Positions 1-6,948 of a stretch of DNA of 13,925 nt are shown here, piece after piece. The DNA comes from Hyphomicrobiales bacterium. Its GTDB lineage: Bacteria; Pseudomonadota; Alphaproteobacteria; Rhizobiales; Beijerinckiaceae. Position 1 is the first letter of the stretch. Each line of letters begins with the position of its first letter. The translations under genes and the position numbers were made by a program. Where the stretch lies: assembly GCA_028290125.1 (NCBI GenBank), contig JAQGKM010000426.1, positions 1-13,925 of the forward strand, written 5' to 3'. The notes under the pieces were generated by a model. It made no database searches, was not told the DNA's origin, and was given only the letters and a program-made list of their open reading frames with translations.

Positions 1-143
1 ACGCCGCCCAGAATACCGGCGGCGACGGCGCCGCCACGATCTCCGGCGAGCGCGGGCGCCGGCGCGAGCGCGACGAGCGTGGACGAGATGACAGCGGCCG
101 CAAGGGCGGCGCGAAGCGGACGGGACAGGCAGGCCAGGGTCAT
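1..143 (-). CDS. Exported protein of unknown function, 5' end only
   Basis: The minus strand reads from an ATG at 141-143 through to the window edge without a stop (47 full codons). The translation starts MTLACLSRPLRAALAAAV, a positively charged then hydrophobic Sec signal peptide, with a likely cleavage at ALA|GD around residue 33. The first mature residues (GDRGGAVAAGILGG) are rich in Gly and Ala in a glycine-zipper-like pattern that is common in small envelope proteins of Hyphomicrobiales. The ribosome-binding site is weak (AGAAAG just upstream). The rest of the gene is outside the window, so no function can be given. A plus-strand frame across the same DNA (79-306) was judged to be a shadow. 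Confidence 0.6.
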   Translation of the reverse strand, partial: MTLACLSRPLRAALAAAVISSTLVALAPAPALAGDRGGAVAAGILGG

Positions 144-354
144 GAGCTTTCTCGAAAGATCTGTTGAGCAGAGGCGCCGGAAGGGCCTCTTGGGAACAGC
201 CAAACCCATCAGGCTAAACGATTTCTTACCACCGCCCGGCTCCGCTGGAATTTCGGTGCAAAACACCGGCCGGGCGCCTGTTGCGCTGAAGCGCGCAGGC
301 TGGTAGCCAAGGCCCGCGACGCGTCGGCCAGCCTGTCCCGCTACGCGCCGCATC

Positions 355-429
355 GCCGGATTAGCTCAGCGGTAGAGCAGCGGTTTTGTAAACCGAAGGT
401 CGGGGGTTCAATCCCCTCATCCGGCACCA
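355..429 (+). tRNA. tRNA-Thr (anticodon TGT)
   Basis: The stretch folds as a full cloverleaf. The acceptor stem is GCCGGAT (355-361) against ATCCGGC (419-425), followed by discriminator A and an encoded CCA (427-429). The D arm is GCTC/GAGC and the T arm contains GGGGGTTCAATCCCC. The anticodon loop is TTTGTAA, giving anticodon TGT, which reads ACA threonine codons. The apparent G-A mismatch at the top of the anticodon stem also occurs in other bacterial tRNA-Thr(TGT) sequences as I recall them. It appears to be a single-gene unit; no other tRNA is seen nearby. Confidence 0.96.
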
Positions 430-510
430 CGTCCTCCCGCTTGATGAGTGATGATCGATCGCCTACTGCAATCACATGGCGGTCGCGGCAAACCGGGCTA
501 GACTGACGGC

Positions 511-627
511 ATGAAGAAGGACGACAAACACGAGCGTGCGCAGGTGCGGCGGTTGCTGTGGATCATCGGCTGGCTGGTGGTGCTGATCGTCACGACGCTG
601 CTGCAGCGGTGGACTGAGAGCCCATAG
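511..627 (+). CDS. Small single-pass membrane peptide (38 aa)
   Basis: An ATG at 511 opens a 38-codon frame ending at TAG 625-627. The product has a highly charged N-terminus (MKKDDKHERAQVRR) followed by one strongly hydrophobic segment (about residues 15-31, LLWIIGWLVVLIVTTLL) and a short polar tail. This charged-then-hydrophobic layout is typical of real small membrane proteins and unlikely in a random GC-rich frame. By the positive-inside rule the N-terminus should lie in the cytoplasm. The ribosome-binding site is weak (no clear GGAGG), which lowers certainty. It sits between the tRNA and the zinc-ribbon gene. I do not recognise a family. Confidence 0.5.
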   Translation: MKKDDKHERAQVRRLLWIIGWLVVLIVTTLLQRWTESP

Positions 628-729
628 GCGCGCGAGCCGTGCTGGCGATGGAGCGACGTTTTTTCCGCTCACGCTGCAACAAAACGGCGCGCCCAGCAGT
701 ACTCGACTCGTATTTGTAAGGAGCCCTCA

Positions 730-936
730 ATGAGTTCAGTCTCCCATGCCTGCCGTTATTGCGGCAAGTTGAGCAGTGTCCCGCTCTCTCGCATTCGCAA
801 CGCCAAGGCCATCAAGTGCGACGCGTGCCTGATCCTCGCGAGCGTTACCGACGACGAACGCAGCGCGATGGTACGGCAATCCGAACTGTCGCCGCGTCCG
901 TTGTCGCAAGCCGAAATGAAACATTCGGAACGCTGA
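730..936 (+). CDS. Small zinc-ribbon protein (68 aa)
   Basis: The start at ATG 730 is supported by a good ribosome-binding site (AAGGAG, nine bases upstream). The 68-aa product carries two CxxC knuckles, C8-x2-C11 (CRYC) and C30-x2-C33 (CDAC), spaced 18 residues apart, which is the pattern of a zinc ribbon binding one Zn2+. No enzyme domain, signal peptide or membrane segment is present, so a cytoplasmic nucleic-acid-binding or adaptor role is the likeliest reading, but that is inference. The C-terminal half is polar and charged. The following 295 bases hold no gene. Confidence 0.72.
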   Translation: MSSVSHACRYCGKLSSVPLSRIRNAKAIKCDACLILASVTDDERSAMVRQSELSPRPLSQAEMKHSER

Positions 937-1231
937 GCCGCGCATGCTGTCGTTGTTGGCGACCGCGATTCACATCAATCATGCGGTTTCACACAAGCGG
1001 ATCGACGTTGCGCGCCAACGCACGTCGAGTTGCGGAAATGCCCGGCAATACAGTGGATTTGCACTGCAATAAGATGCGAAAGCTTCCGTAACTTCGTTGG
1101 AAAAAATGTGTTTTTAAAGTCACATAGCTCAATGTTCGCGAATTTCTGAACGTTTGTTAACCACCTACTAGGCCGAATCTGGTCTATCTGCGGGCAGTGG
1201 ACCACGGGGTCCTACGTCAGGGAAACGACCA
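937..1231. promoter_or_regulatory. Gene-free leader/promoter region of the outer-membrane protein gene
   Basis: No frame here is convincing on either strand. From about 1075 the base composition drops well below the surroundings in GC (for example a run of six A followed shortly by five T near 1102-1116), as expected for a strong promoter with an upstream AT-rich element. I could not fix a -35/-10 pair with confidence. The downstream gene has a GGGAAAC-like ribosome-binding site just before ATG 1232. Omp25/31-type genes are usually very highly expressed, which fits a long AT-rich leader. Confidence 0.4.
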
Positions 1232-1945
1232 ATGCTTCGCAAGCTTCTGATCACCGCCGCTTCTTTCGCTTTCGCTGGTTCCGCTCTTGCCGCCGACTTG
1301 CCGGCGCGCACGGCCCCGATGGGCTACGCGGCTCCGATCTTCTCGTGGACCGGCCTGTATGTCGGCGTGAACGCGGGCGCCTCGCGCTCGATGAGCAAGA
1401 TCACCGACACCGACTATTATAACTTCGGCGGCTCCAAGGAGACCACCAAGACCGACTTCACCGGCGGTGCGCAGATCGGCTACAACTGGCAGATGGGCGC
1501 CCTGGTGCTCGGCCTCGAAACCGACATCAACTACCTCAACAGCGACGTCAACAACGTCGATCAGTACGACGCCTTCCGCTCCAAGTCGAATTACCTCGGC
1601 ACGGTTCGCGGTCGCGTCGGCGTCGCGGTCGATCGCGCGCTTGTCTACGTCACCGGCGGTCTCGCCTACGGCAAGATCAACAACGGCTACGGCTACTACT
1701 GCGACACGAACTGCAACACGTTCAATGGCTACTCGGACACGTTCGTGAGCAACAAGACCCGCACCGGCTATGTCGTCGGCGCCGGCGTCGAATACGCCTT
1801 CACGCAGAACATCTCCTTCAAGGTCGAAGGCCTGTATGCCGACCTCGGCGAGAACACCACCGCTTGCGGCACCTGCGGCAATTATCGCGTGAAGTTCGAC
1901 AACACGGCCACGATCGGCCGCGTCGGCGTCAACTACCGCTTCTAA
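1232..1945 (+). CDS. Outer-membrane beta-barrel protein, Omp25/Omp31 (RopB) type
   Basis: The 237-aa product starts with a signal peptide (MLRKLLITAASFAFAGSALA, cleavage at about residue 20) and runs directly into ADLPARTAP, the mature start seen in many Hyphomicrobiales outer-membrane proteins. The barrel begins near FSWTGLYVGVNAG and shows alternating hydrophobic/polar strands with aromatic girdles, such as YNWQMGALVLGLETDINYL and VRGRVGVAVDRALVYVTGGLAYG. It ends in VGVNYRF, the terminal Phe being the BAM insertion signal. Length and layout match the eight-stranded OMP_b-brl family. Four cysteines are present in two pairs, C157/C161 and C212/C215, in segments predicted as loops; this is unusual for the family. 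The gene is monocistronic, closed by an intrinsic terminator at 1980-2013. The role is structural or stress-protective in the outer membrane; a specific symbol is not justified. Confidence 0.9.
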   Translation: MLRKLLITAASFAFAGSALAADLPARTAPMGYAAPIFSWTGLYVGVNAGASRSMSKITDTDYYNFGGSKETTKTDFTGGAQIGYNWQMGALVLGLETDINYLNSDVNNVDQYDAFRSKSNYLGTVRGRVGVAVDRALVYVTGGLAYGKINNGYGYYCDTNCNTFNGYSDTFVSNKTRTGYVVGAGVEYAFTQNISFKVEGLYADLGENTTACGTCGNYRVKFDNTATIGRVGVNYRF

Positions 1946-1979
1946 TCCTTTCGCAAACCATCGTTTGTGACACGACCAG

Positions 1980-2013
1980 AACAGCCCCGGCGCAACCGGG
2001 GCTGTTTCTTTTT
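1980..2013 (+). terminator. Intrinsic terminator of the outer-membrane protein gene
   Basis: An 11-bp perfect stem (AACAGCCCCGG at 1980-1990 with CCGGGGCTGTT at 1996-2006) closes a five-base loop and is followed by TCTTTTT. It lies 34 bases after the stop of the beta-barrel gene, on the same strand. Confidence 0.95.
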
Positions 2014-2054
2014 GGCCTGACGCCGTGACACGAACGGCGCACGCGCCTCGCGTA

Positions 2055-2083
2055 TTGACGTTGCGCGCGGCCCGTCCCTAGAG
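2055..2083 (+). promoter_or_regulatory. Probable sigma-70-type promoter of the propeller fusion gene
   Basis: TTGACG (2055-2060) is followed after exactly 17 bases by CTAGAG (2078-2083). This matches the housekeeping promoter layout of alphaproteobacteria, in which the -35 is well conserved and the -10 is loose. A 10-bp palindrome, CGTTCGAACG (2100-2109), lies just downstream of the expected transcription start and could be an operator. Confidence 0.6.
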
Positions 2084-2127
2084 TGCGTTCAAACAACAAC
2101 GTTCGAACGAACTCCTGGGGAAGAAAC

Positions 2128-3720
2128 ATGACGCTGCTTGGAAAGCTGCTCGCATCCACGTCGATCTGCATCGGACTTGCAGCGCCCGCCATGGCGGCAT
2201 CGATCTCCGGCGCGGTCACGGATGCAACGGGCAAGCCTGTCATGGGCGTTTTTGTCACCGCTGAAAATCCGAAGACCAACATTTCAGTGCACGTGCTGTC
2301 CGGCGCCGACGGAAAATACGTCATCCCGAATCTCGGCGCCGCGACCTACGACCTGCGCATCGACGCGATCGGCTGGAAGGCCATCCTGAAACAGGGCGTC
2401 GCGCTTGGCGCAGAGGCCGCCTCGACGGCGGACTTCACCGTGCAGAAACGCCCGGTCGAATGGAGCGAACTGAGCACCTGGCAAGGGCGGCAGCTGCTGC
2501 CCAAGACCGAGGCGCACGACCTCACCCACAAGGATCCGTTCTTCTCGACCTGCTTCCAGTCCTGCCACTCATTCCAGAACCGGATGGCTGTCGGCGAGCG
2601 GAACTATGAGGGCTGGCTCGACCGCGTGCGCTACATGAGCGAGTCACTGATGGTCGGCGACGGCCGCCGCCTCAAGGAAGGCGAGGCGGAAGAAGTCGCA
2701 AAATATCTGACGGTCCTGTTTGGCCCGGATTCGCCGAAGCCCGCGTCGCCCGAGCAGGCGCCCGGCTTCCAGGCGACTGTGCACCAGTTCAAACCGCAGG
2801 CGATGAACATCGTCTACGTCGAATATGATTTCCCGGCCGAGCGCGGCATGGGTCCGTGGAGCGCCGTCGAAGGCCCCGACGGAATGATCTGGATTCCCTA
2901 TTACGGTCGCGGCAATGGCGTGACGCGCCTGAACCCGGACACCGGCGAGATGACGCCGTTCCGCCTCAAGTTCGACCAGACGGCTGGCGTTCACTCCGTC
3001 TGGCCGGCTAAGGACGGCTCCGTCTGGTTCGTCGAAACGGCGATGGGCAAGATCGCGCGCCTCGATCCCGCGACCGGCGAGATCACCGAATTCCAGAGCC
3101 CGCGCACGAGCGACGGCAAGCGCCCCGGCGCCCACACCATCCGGGTCGACGACGCCGGGATCGTGTGGGTCAGCGGCGGTCCGGTGATCACGCAATTCAA
3201 CCCGAAGTCGGGCGAGTGGAAGCACTTCCCGCTGGCCGGCACCTACGGCAACGAAAGCGCGCCCGATGGCAGCCAGTGGTTCACGGCGTTCCGCGACAAG
3301 GGACCGATCGGCCGCGTGAAGAACGACGTCCTGACCACCTTCCAGCCGCCGACCAATGGCAAGCCCCAGCGTCTCGTCATCGCCAAGGATGGCACGGTGT
3401 GGTTCACCGAGCGGCAGGGCAACAAGCTCGGTCACCTCGATCCCGTCACCGGCGCGATCCAGGAATTCCCGCTGCCCGGCCCGGAGGCCAGCCCCTACGC
3501 CATCAACATCGATGCCAAGGGCATGATCTGGTATCCGTCGCACGAGATGGACACGATGAACCGTTTCGATCCCAAGACGGCCGAAGTGACGGAATATCCC
3601 TACCCGCATGCCGAGATGGCGATGCGCGAGTTCTTCGTCGATTCGAAGGGGCGCATGTGGTACGGCGGCTCGACCACCAACAAGGTCGGCTATTTCTACC
3701 TGAACGACGCTGCGAAATAG
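2128..3720 (+). CDS. Exported fusion: carboxypeptidase-regulatory-like domain, cytochrome-like segment, Vgb-type beta-propeller
   Basis: ATG 2128 is preferred over an upstream in-frame start at 2083 because it has GGGGAAG upstream and opens a proper signal peptide (cleavage about AMA|A, residue 23), giving 530 aa. Residues 25 to about 105 resemble a carboxypeptidase regulatory-like fold (ISGAVTDATGKPV...GKYVIPNLGAATYDLRI). Around 135-205 is a short helical segment like a small c-type cytochrome, with CFQSCH at residues 142-147. This is CX3CH, not the canonical CX2CH. From about 248 to the end, seven repeats of the form DGxxW...G.I.R.DP.TGE...F build a seven-bladed propeller like virginiamycin B lyase (Vgb) and NHL/SMP-30 relatives. 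Streptogramin lysis should not be assumed; periplasmic binding or redox sensing or catalysis is equally possible. It has its own promoter and terminator. Confidence 0.82.
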   Translation: MTLLGKLLASTSICIGLAAPAMAASISGAVTDATGKPVMGVFVTAENPKTNISVHVLSGADGKYVIPNLGAATYDLRIDAIGWKAILKQGVALGAEAASTADFTVQKRPVEWSELSTWQGRQLLPKTEAHDLTHKDPFFSTCFQSCHSFQNRMAVGERNYEGWLDRVRYMSESLMVGDGRRLKEGEAEEVAKYLTVLFGPDSPKPASPEQAPGFQATVHQFKPQAMNIVYVEYDFPAERGMGPWSAVEGPDGMIWIPYYGRGNGVTRLNPDTGEMTPFRLKFDQTAGVHSVWPAKDGSVWFVETAMGKIARLDPATGEITEFQSPRTSDGKRPGAHTIRVDDAGIVWVSGGPVITQFNPKSGEWKHFPLAGTYGNESAPDGSQWFTAFRDKGPIGRVKNDVLTTFQPPTNGKPQRLVIAKDGTVWFTERQGNKLGHLDPVTGAIQEFPLPGPEASPYAINIDAKGMIWYPSHEMDTMNRFDPKTAEVTEYPYPHAEMAMREFFVDSKGRMWYGGSTTNKVGYFYLNDAAK

Positions 3721-3760
3721 CTCTCCGCCAGCACTCTTCTGCAAGTCCCGACCAGAAAGG

Positions 3761-3797
3761 CGCCCGCGAGTTTCCGCTCGCGGGCGTCTTTGTTTTT
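3761..3797 (+). terminator. Intrinsic terminator of the propeller fusion gene
   Basis: A 10-bp perfect GC-rich stem (CGCCCGCGAG at 3761-3770 with CTCGCGGGCG at 3777-3786) with a six-base loop is followed by TCTTTGTTTTT. It separates the fusion gene from the downstream hydrolase, so the latter should have its own promoter. Confidence 0.93.
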
Positions 3798-3836
3798 AAC
3801 GCAGGACGCCAGCTTGAATGCGCTGCGCCGCCCTGC

Positions 3837-3865
3837 TTGCTGGCGCGCTGCAATCGTCCGACAAT
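3837..3865 (+). promoter_or_regulatory. Possible promoter of the hydrolase gene
   Basis: TTGCTG (3837-3842) and GACAAT (3860-3865) are 17 bases apart, between the upstream terminator and ATG 3896. A promoter is required here because of the terminator at 3761-3797, but these particular hexamers are only a fair match. Confidence 0.35.
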
Positions 3866-3895
3866 GCCTCCGACGGACATCACGGGAGACTGGCC

Positions 3896-5074
3896 ATGCT
3901 GAAGCACGCGGTTCGCCATTTGACGCTGGGAGCCGGGCTCGCTCTCGCCCTGTCGTTATCCGCTCCTGCGCAGGCGGAAGATCTCGGGCCGATCACCATC
4001 GCCAAGCAGGGCTACTTCTTCGTCGGCGGCAAATACACCGAAGCGCCGGGCGAGCGCGAGCCCGTCATGGCGGGCCATGCCTATGTGGAATTCCAGATTC
4101 CGCAGAACCGCCAGCGTCCCTTCCCGATCGTGATGGTGCACGGCTGCTGCTCGGCCGGCTCCAGCTGGTCGGGCACGCCCGACGGACGCGACGGCTGGGC
4201 GCATTACTTCCTGTCGAAGGGCTATGCCGTCTACATCATGGATCAGGTCGGTCGCGGCCGCGCGGCTTATGTCGATAGCGTCTACGGCCAGAACAATCCG
4301 AAGGCGCCGAAATTCGTCGAGCGCGAGTTCATCTCCTATGAGCGCTACAACCTGTTCCCGCAGGCGAAGCTGCACACGCAATGGCCCGGCGCCGGCGTCG
4401 TCGGCGATCCATTGTTCGACCAGTTCCAGGCCATGATGGAGCCCGACTTCAAGGACCGCACGCTACGCGAAATCTTCAACCGCAACGCAGGCGATGCTCT
4501 GCTCGACAAGATCGGCCCGGCGATCCTGATGGCGCATTCGCAGGCCGGCATTTACGCCTGGGGCATCGCCAACGACCGGCCGCAGCTCGTCAAGGGCATG
4601 ATCATGATCGAGGCCGCAGGCTCGGCCTTCCACGAGATCGCGCTGAAAGGCCCGCCGGACTGGTTCAAGGACGAAGGCATGAGCAAGCCGTGGGGCTTCA
4701 CCCGCACGCCGGTCGATTTCGCGCCCGCGCTGGAGCCGAAGCAGGAACTCGCCATCGAACAGCAGGAGAAGGCCGATTCACCTGATCTCGCGAAGTGCTG
4801 GCGGCAGAAGGAGCCGGCGCGCAAGCTGCCGAAGCTCGCCGGCATTCCGATCATGCTGCTGCATGGCGAAGCGTCCTTCGCGATGCCGACCGCGCATTGC
4901 GGCGCGGCGTTCCTGACGCAGGCCGGTGTGCAAAACGACTTCGTCAAGCTCGCGGATCTCGGCATTCACGGCAACGGGCACTTCATGATGCTCGAGAAGA
5001 ACAATCTCGAAGTCGCGGGCGTGATCGCCGACTGGCTCACGCGGCGCGTGACGCCGCTCGAGAACGCCAAATAG
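3896..5074 (+). CDS. Periplasmic alpha/beta hydrolase (esterase-like)
   Basis: ATG 3896 is chosen over an earlier in-frame start (3818) because it follows GGGAG and opens a signal peptide with cleavage at AQA|ED (residue 27); 392 aa. Alpha/beta-hydrolase landmarks are visible: the oxyanion HG motif at H82-G83 (VMVHGCCSAG), then TPDGRDGWAHYF as found in a family of bacterial secreted esterases, the nucleophile elbow MAHSQAG with S215, and the catalytic histidine in HGNGHFMM (358-362, probably H362). The elbow reads AxSxA instead of GxSxG, and the best acid candidate, in LLHGEAS, is E325, not Asp. Hydrolysis of an ester or lactone in the periplasm is likely; the substrate is unknown. The neighbouring upstream gene is also exported. 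Its stop codon abuts that of the convergent gene at 5075. Confidence 0.85.
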   Translation: MLKHAVRHLTLGAGLALALSLSAPAQAEDLGPITIAKQGYFFVGGKYTEAPGEREPVMAGHAYVEFQIPQNRQRPFPIVMVHGCCSAGSSWSGTPDGRDGWAHYFLSKGYAVYIMDQVGRGRAAYVDSVYGQNNPKAPKFVEREFISYERYNLFPQAKLHTQWPGAGVVGDPLFDQFQAMMEPDFKDRTLREIFNRNAGDALLDKIGPAILMAHSQAGIYAWGIANDRPQLVKGMIMIEAAGSAFHEIALKGPPDWFKDEGMSKPWGFTRTPVDFAPALEPKQELAIEQQEKADSPDLAKCWRQKEPARKLPKLAGIPIMLLHGEASFAMPTAHCGAAFLTQAGVQNDFVKLADLGIHGNGHFMMLEKNNLEVAGVIADWLTRRVTPLENAK

Positions 5075-5341
5075 TCATTCGGGCCCGCCGCCGAAGACCT
5101 CCGTCCAGGTCTCCGGCGTCCAGCCGGACAGCAGGAGCTCGCGCTTGTCGTCGGCGAGATCGGGCAGGAAAGTCTGGATCGGCTCGCCGCCGCTCTTCAG
5201 CCAGTCGCAGTAGCGCGCATATTCCTCCGCGCTCAGTTCGACGCTTCCGGCCTCGACCTGCATCTGCGCGGGCGGATCGACCGTCACCAGATATCGCCCG
5301 GAGGCGAGTTTCTGCGCGTGTCGTTCTGTCGGATCTGTCAC
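5075..5341 (-). CDS. Conserved-looking hypothetical protein (88 aa)
   Basis: The minus-strand frame starts at GTG 5341 and stops at 5075, immediately next to the stop of the convergent hydrolase gene. It lies 16 bases downstream of the ABM-domain gene on the same strand, so the two are probably cotranscribed. The product is acidic and soluble, with no signal peptide or membrane segment. An N-terminal beta-rich part (GRYLVTVDPP) is followed by a helical stretch (LSAEEYARYCDWLKSGG) and a tail with the motif DLADDKRELLLSGWTPETW. I do not recognise a named family. The composition and start context look like a real gene, though the GTG has only a modest ribosome-binding site. Confidence 0.65.
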   Translation of the reverse strand: MTDPTERHAQKLASGRYLVTVDPPAQMQVEAGSVELSAEEYARYCDWLKSGGEPIQTFLPDLADDKRELLLSGWTPETWTEVFGGGPE

Positions 5342-5357
5342 GGGCGGCCTCGCGGAC

Positions 5358-5651
5358 TCATGGAATGACCGAATAGGTTTTCACGACGGCCTTGGCGCCC
5401 TGCAGTCCGCGCGAGTGGCGCTGGATCTCGTGATGCGCCTCGCTGGTGCGGAACGTCTCGATGGCGCTCTCGCTCTCCCATTCGGAATAGGAGATGAACT
5501 CGCCTGCCTCCTCGAAACATTTCAACAATTGCTCGGACACGCAGCCCGGCGCCTGCTTCATCAACGGCGCGCAATCCTCGCGCCAGATCTTTTCGGCTGC
5601 CGCAATCTGGTCGGGTGCGACTTTCACATGGATGAGACGGATGACAGACAA
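5358..5651 (-). CDS. ABM-domain (dimeric alpha/beta-barrel) protein
   Basis: The 97-aa product fits the antibiotic-biosynthesis-monooxygenase (ABM)/dimeric alpha-beta barrel fold. It opens with a beta strand (VIRLIHVKVAP), then a helix with acidic and basic residues (AAAEKIWREDCAPLMKQAPG), then EEAGEFISYSEWESESAIETFRTSEAHHEIQ, the usual pattern of strand, Trp-containing turn and helix. Such proteins are cofactor-free monooxygenases, quinone or haem-related enzymes, or small-ligand binders, so the reaction cannot be stated. The start is a TTG at 5651, supported by a strong GGGGAGG five bases upstream; no in-frame ATG offers a better N-terminus. It is probably the first gene of a two-gene unit with the 88-aa protein. 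Confidence 0.8.
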   Translation of the reverse strand: MSVIRLIHVKVAPDQIAAAEKIWREDCAPLMKQAPGCVSEQLLKCFEEAGEFISYSEWESESAIETFRTSEAHHEIQRHSRGLQGAKAVVKTYSVIP

Positions 5652-5846
5652 GGCGCCCTCCCCGCAGGTGCATGCGCGCGCCAGTTGACGCGCCTGCTCC
5701 TCAACCGAGATGGGCCACGCCAGTTCCGGACTTCGAGGACCGTAGCCAAGGCATTCATGAAAGCGTCACAAACTTTGCCTTTGCTTTACCGCCACGGCTT
5801 CGTCGCGATGTATCCCTAGCCAAGCACTTCGAAGGTGAGAAACCGG

Positions 5847-6890
5847 ATGCTCGACGCTGTACGGCCCATGTCCATGTCGATCATCAACAACGCCAACGAG
5901 GCGCGCGGCCTCGTCTTTGCGTTCAGGTTCGATGCGCAGGGCGTCGGCGTGCATGCCGACTTCACCAATGAGGCGCGCGCCGCCACGCCGGACGGCGGCT
6001 ATTGGTGGGTGCATGGCCACCTCACCGACACGCGATGCCGGGCGTGGCTCGCCACGCAAGACTGGCTCACCGAAGAATCGCGCGAGATCCTGCTGTCGCA
6101 GGAAATGCACGACCGCATCGAGCACGACGAGGGCGTTCTCGCCGGCGTCTTCGTCGATGCGAAACTCGATTTCGACGGCCGCGACGACGAGATGGCGGAG
6201 CTGCGCTTCGCCATGGGAGATCGCATCCTGCTCACCTGCCGGCGCCGCTCGCTGCGGTCGGTGGAGAACACCCGCATATCGATCGAACGCGGCAAGCGCA
6301 TCGAGTCGCCGCTCGAGCTGTTCGAAGAAATCGTTGACCGCGAGGCGGATTTTCTCGCCAAGGCGGCCAGCGACCTCGGCCACGAAGTCGATGCGATCGA
6401 AGACAAGATCATGGGCGGCTACATCAGCGACGTCCGCAACGAGACGCCGCGCATGCGCCGTCGTGCGATCAAGCTGCATCGCCAGATGTCGCGGCTGCTG
6501 GTTCTGTTTCGTCGTGTCGAACGCGCGCCCGCGAGCCGCCTCCCGCAAGATTTGCGTGACGCGTCGGGGCGCATCGCGCAGCGGCTCGAGTCGATCTATC
6601 AGGAGGTCCACTCGGCGCAGGATCGCGCGCGGCTGCTGCAGGACGAGGTCTCCGCCTCGCTCGCCAACGAGACGAACCGTCAGCTCTATGTGCTCTCCAT
6701 GCTGACCGCCGTGTTCCTTCCGGCGACGCTCGTCACCGGCTTCTTCGGCATGAACACGAAGGGCCTGCCGCATGCCGAGGACGACAACGCGACCCTCTTC
6801 GCCTTTGCGGTGATGATCGCCGCTGCGGCGATCACCTATGTGGTCCTGCGCTTCGCGCTGCGACGCAGCTCGGGCCGCGGACAGTCCTGA
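5847..6890 (+). CDS. zntB: CorA/ZntB-family divalent-cation transporter
   Basis: The 347-aa product has the CorA-superfamily layout: a large cytoplasmic N-terminal domain with long helices (for example DREADFLAKAASDLGHEVDAIED) followed by two C-terminal membrane segments. The first membrane segment ends in the signature GMN at residues 301-303 (TGFFGMNTKGLP). The following TKGLP is the ZntB-type extension and argues for ZntB over a Mg2+-specific CorA. ZntB forms a pentameric inner-membrane channel or transporter for Zn2+ and related cations. ATG 5847 is preferred because AGGTGAG lies seven bases upstream; a GTG at 5835 overlaps that site. The substrate-binding protein starts 58 bases later on the same strand, but a functional link is not evident. 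Zn specificity is inferred from the family. Confidence 0.88.
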   Translation: MLDAVRPMSMSIINNANEARGLVFAFRFDAQGVGVHADFTNEARAATPDGGYWWVHGHLTDTRCRAWLATQDWLTEESREILLSQEMHDRIEHDEGVLAGVFVDAKLDFDGRDDEMAELRFAMGDRILLTCRRRSLRSVENTRISIERGKRIESPLELFEEIVDREADFLAKAASDLGHEVDAIEDKIMGGYISDVRNETPRMRRRAIKLHRQMSRLLVLFRRVERAPASRLPQDLRDASGRIAQRLESIYQEVHSAQDRARLLQDEVSASLANETNRQLYVLSMLTAVFLPATLVTGFFGMNTKGLPHAEDDNATLFAFAVMIAAAAITYVVLRFALRRSSGRGQS

Positions 6891-6948
6891 AAAGGCTCGA
6901 CGTCTGGCGCCATCCTTGCGAGCATCCGGCATCGCAAAAGGAGACACC

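Noticed and set aside
79..306. Plus-strand 75-codon frame at the left edge
   Set aside because: It overlaps the signal-peptide start of a minus-strand gene, has no ribosome-binding site and its product is an Arg/Ala-rich low-information sequence.
975..1205. Minus-strand 76-codon frame upstream of the outer-membrane gene
   Set aside because: It covers the AT-rich promoter region, has no family character and no credible start context.
2128..3720. Antibiotic-resistance call (streptogramin lyase) for the propeller protein
   Set aside because: Only the propeller resembles Vgb; the extra domains and signal peptide differ from the cytoplasmic resistance enzyme.
2644..3744. Long minus-strand frame (366 codons) antisense to the propeller gene
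   Set aside because: High GC at third positions makes long antisense frames common; its translation is rich in Arg, Ala, Gly and His with no domain, while the plus strand encodes clear repeats.
3165..3902. Plus-strand 245-codon frame overlapping the propeller gene end
   Set aside because: Arg/His/Pro-rich shadow of the real frame, and it would run through an intrinsic terminator.
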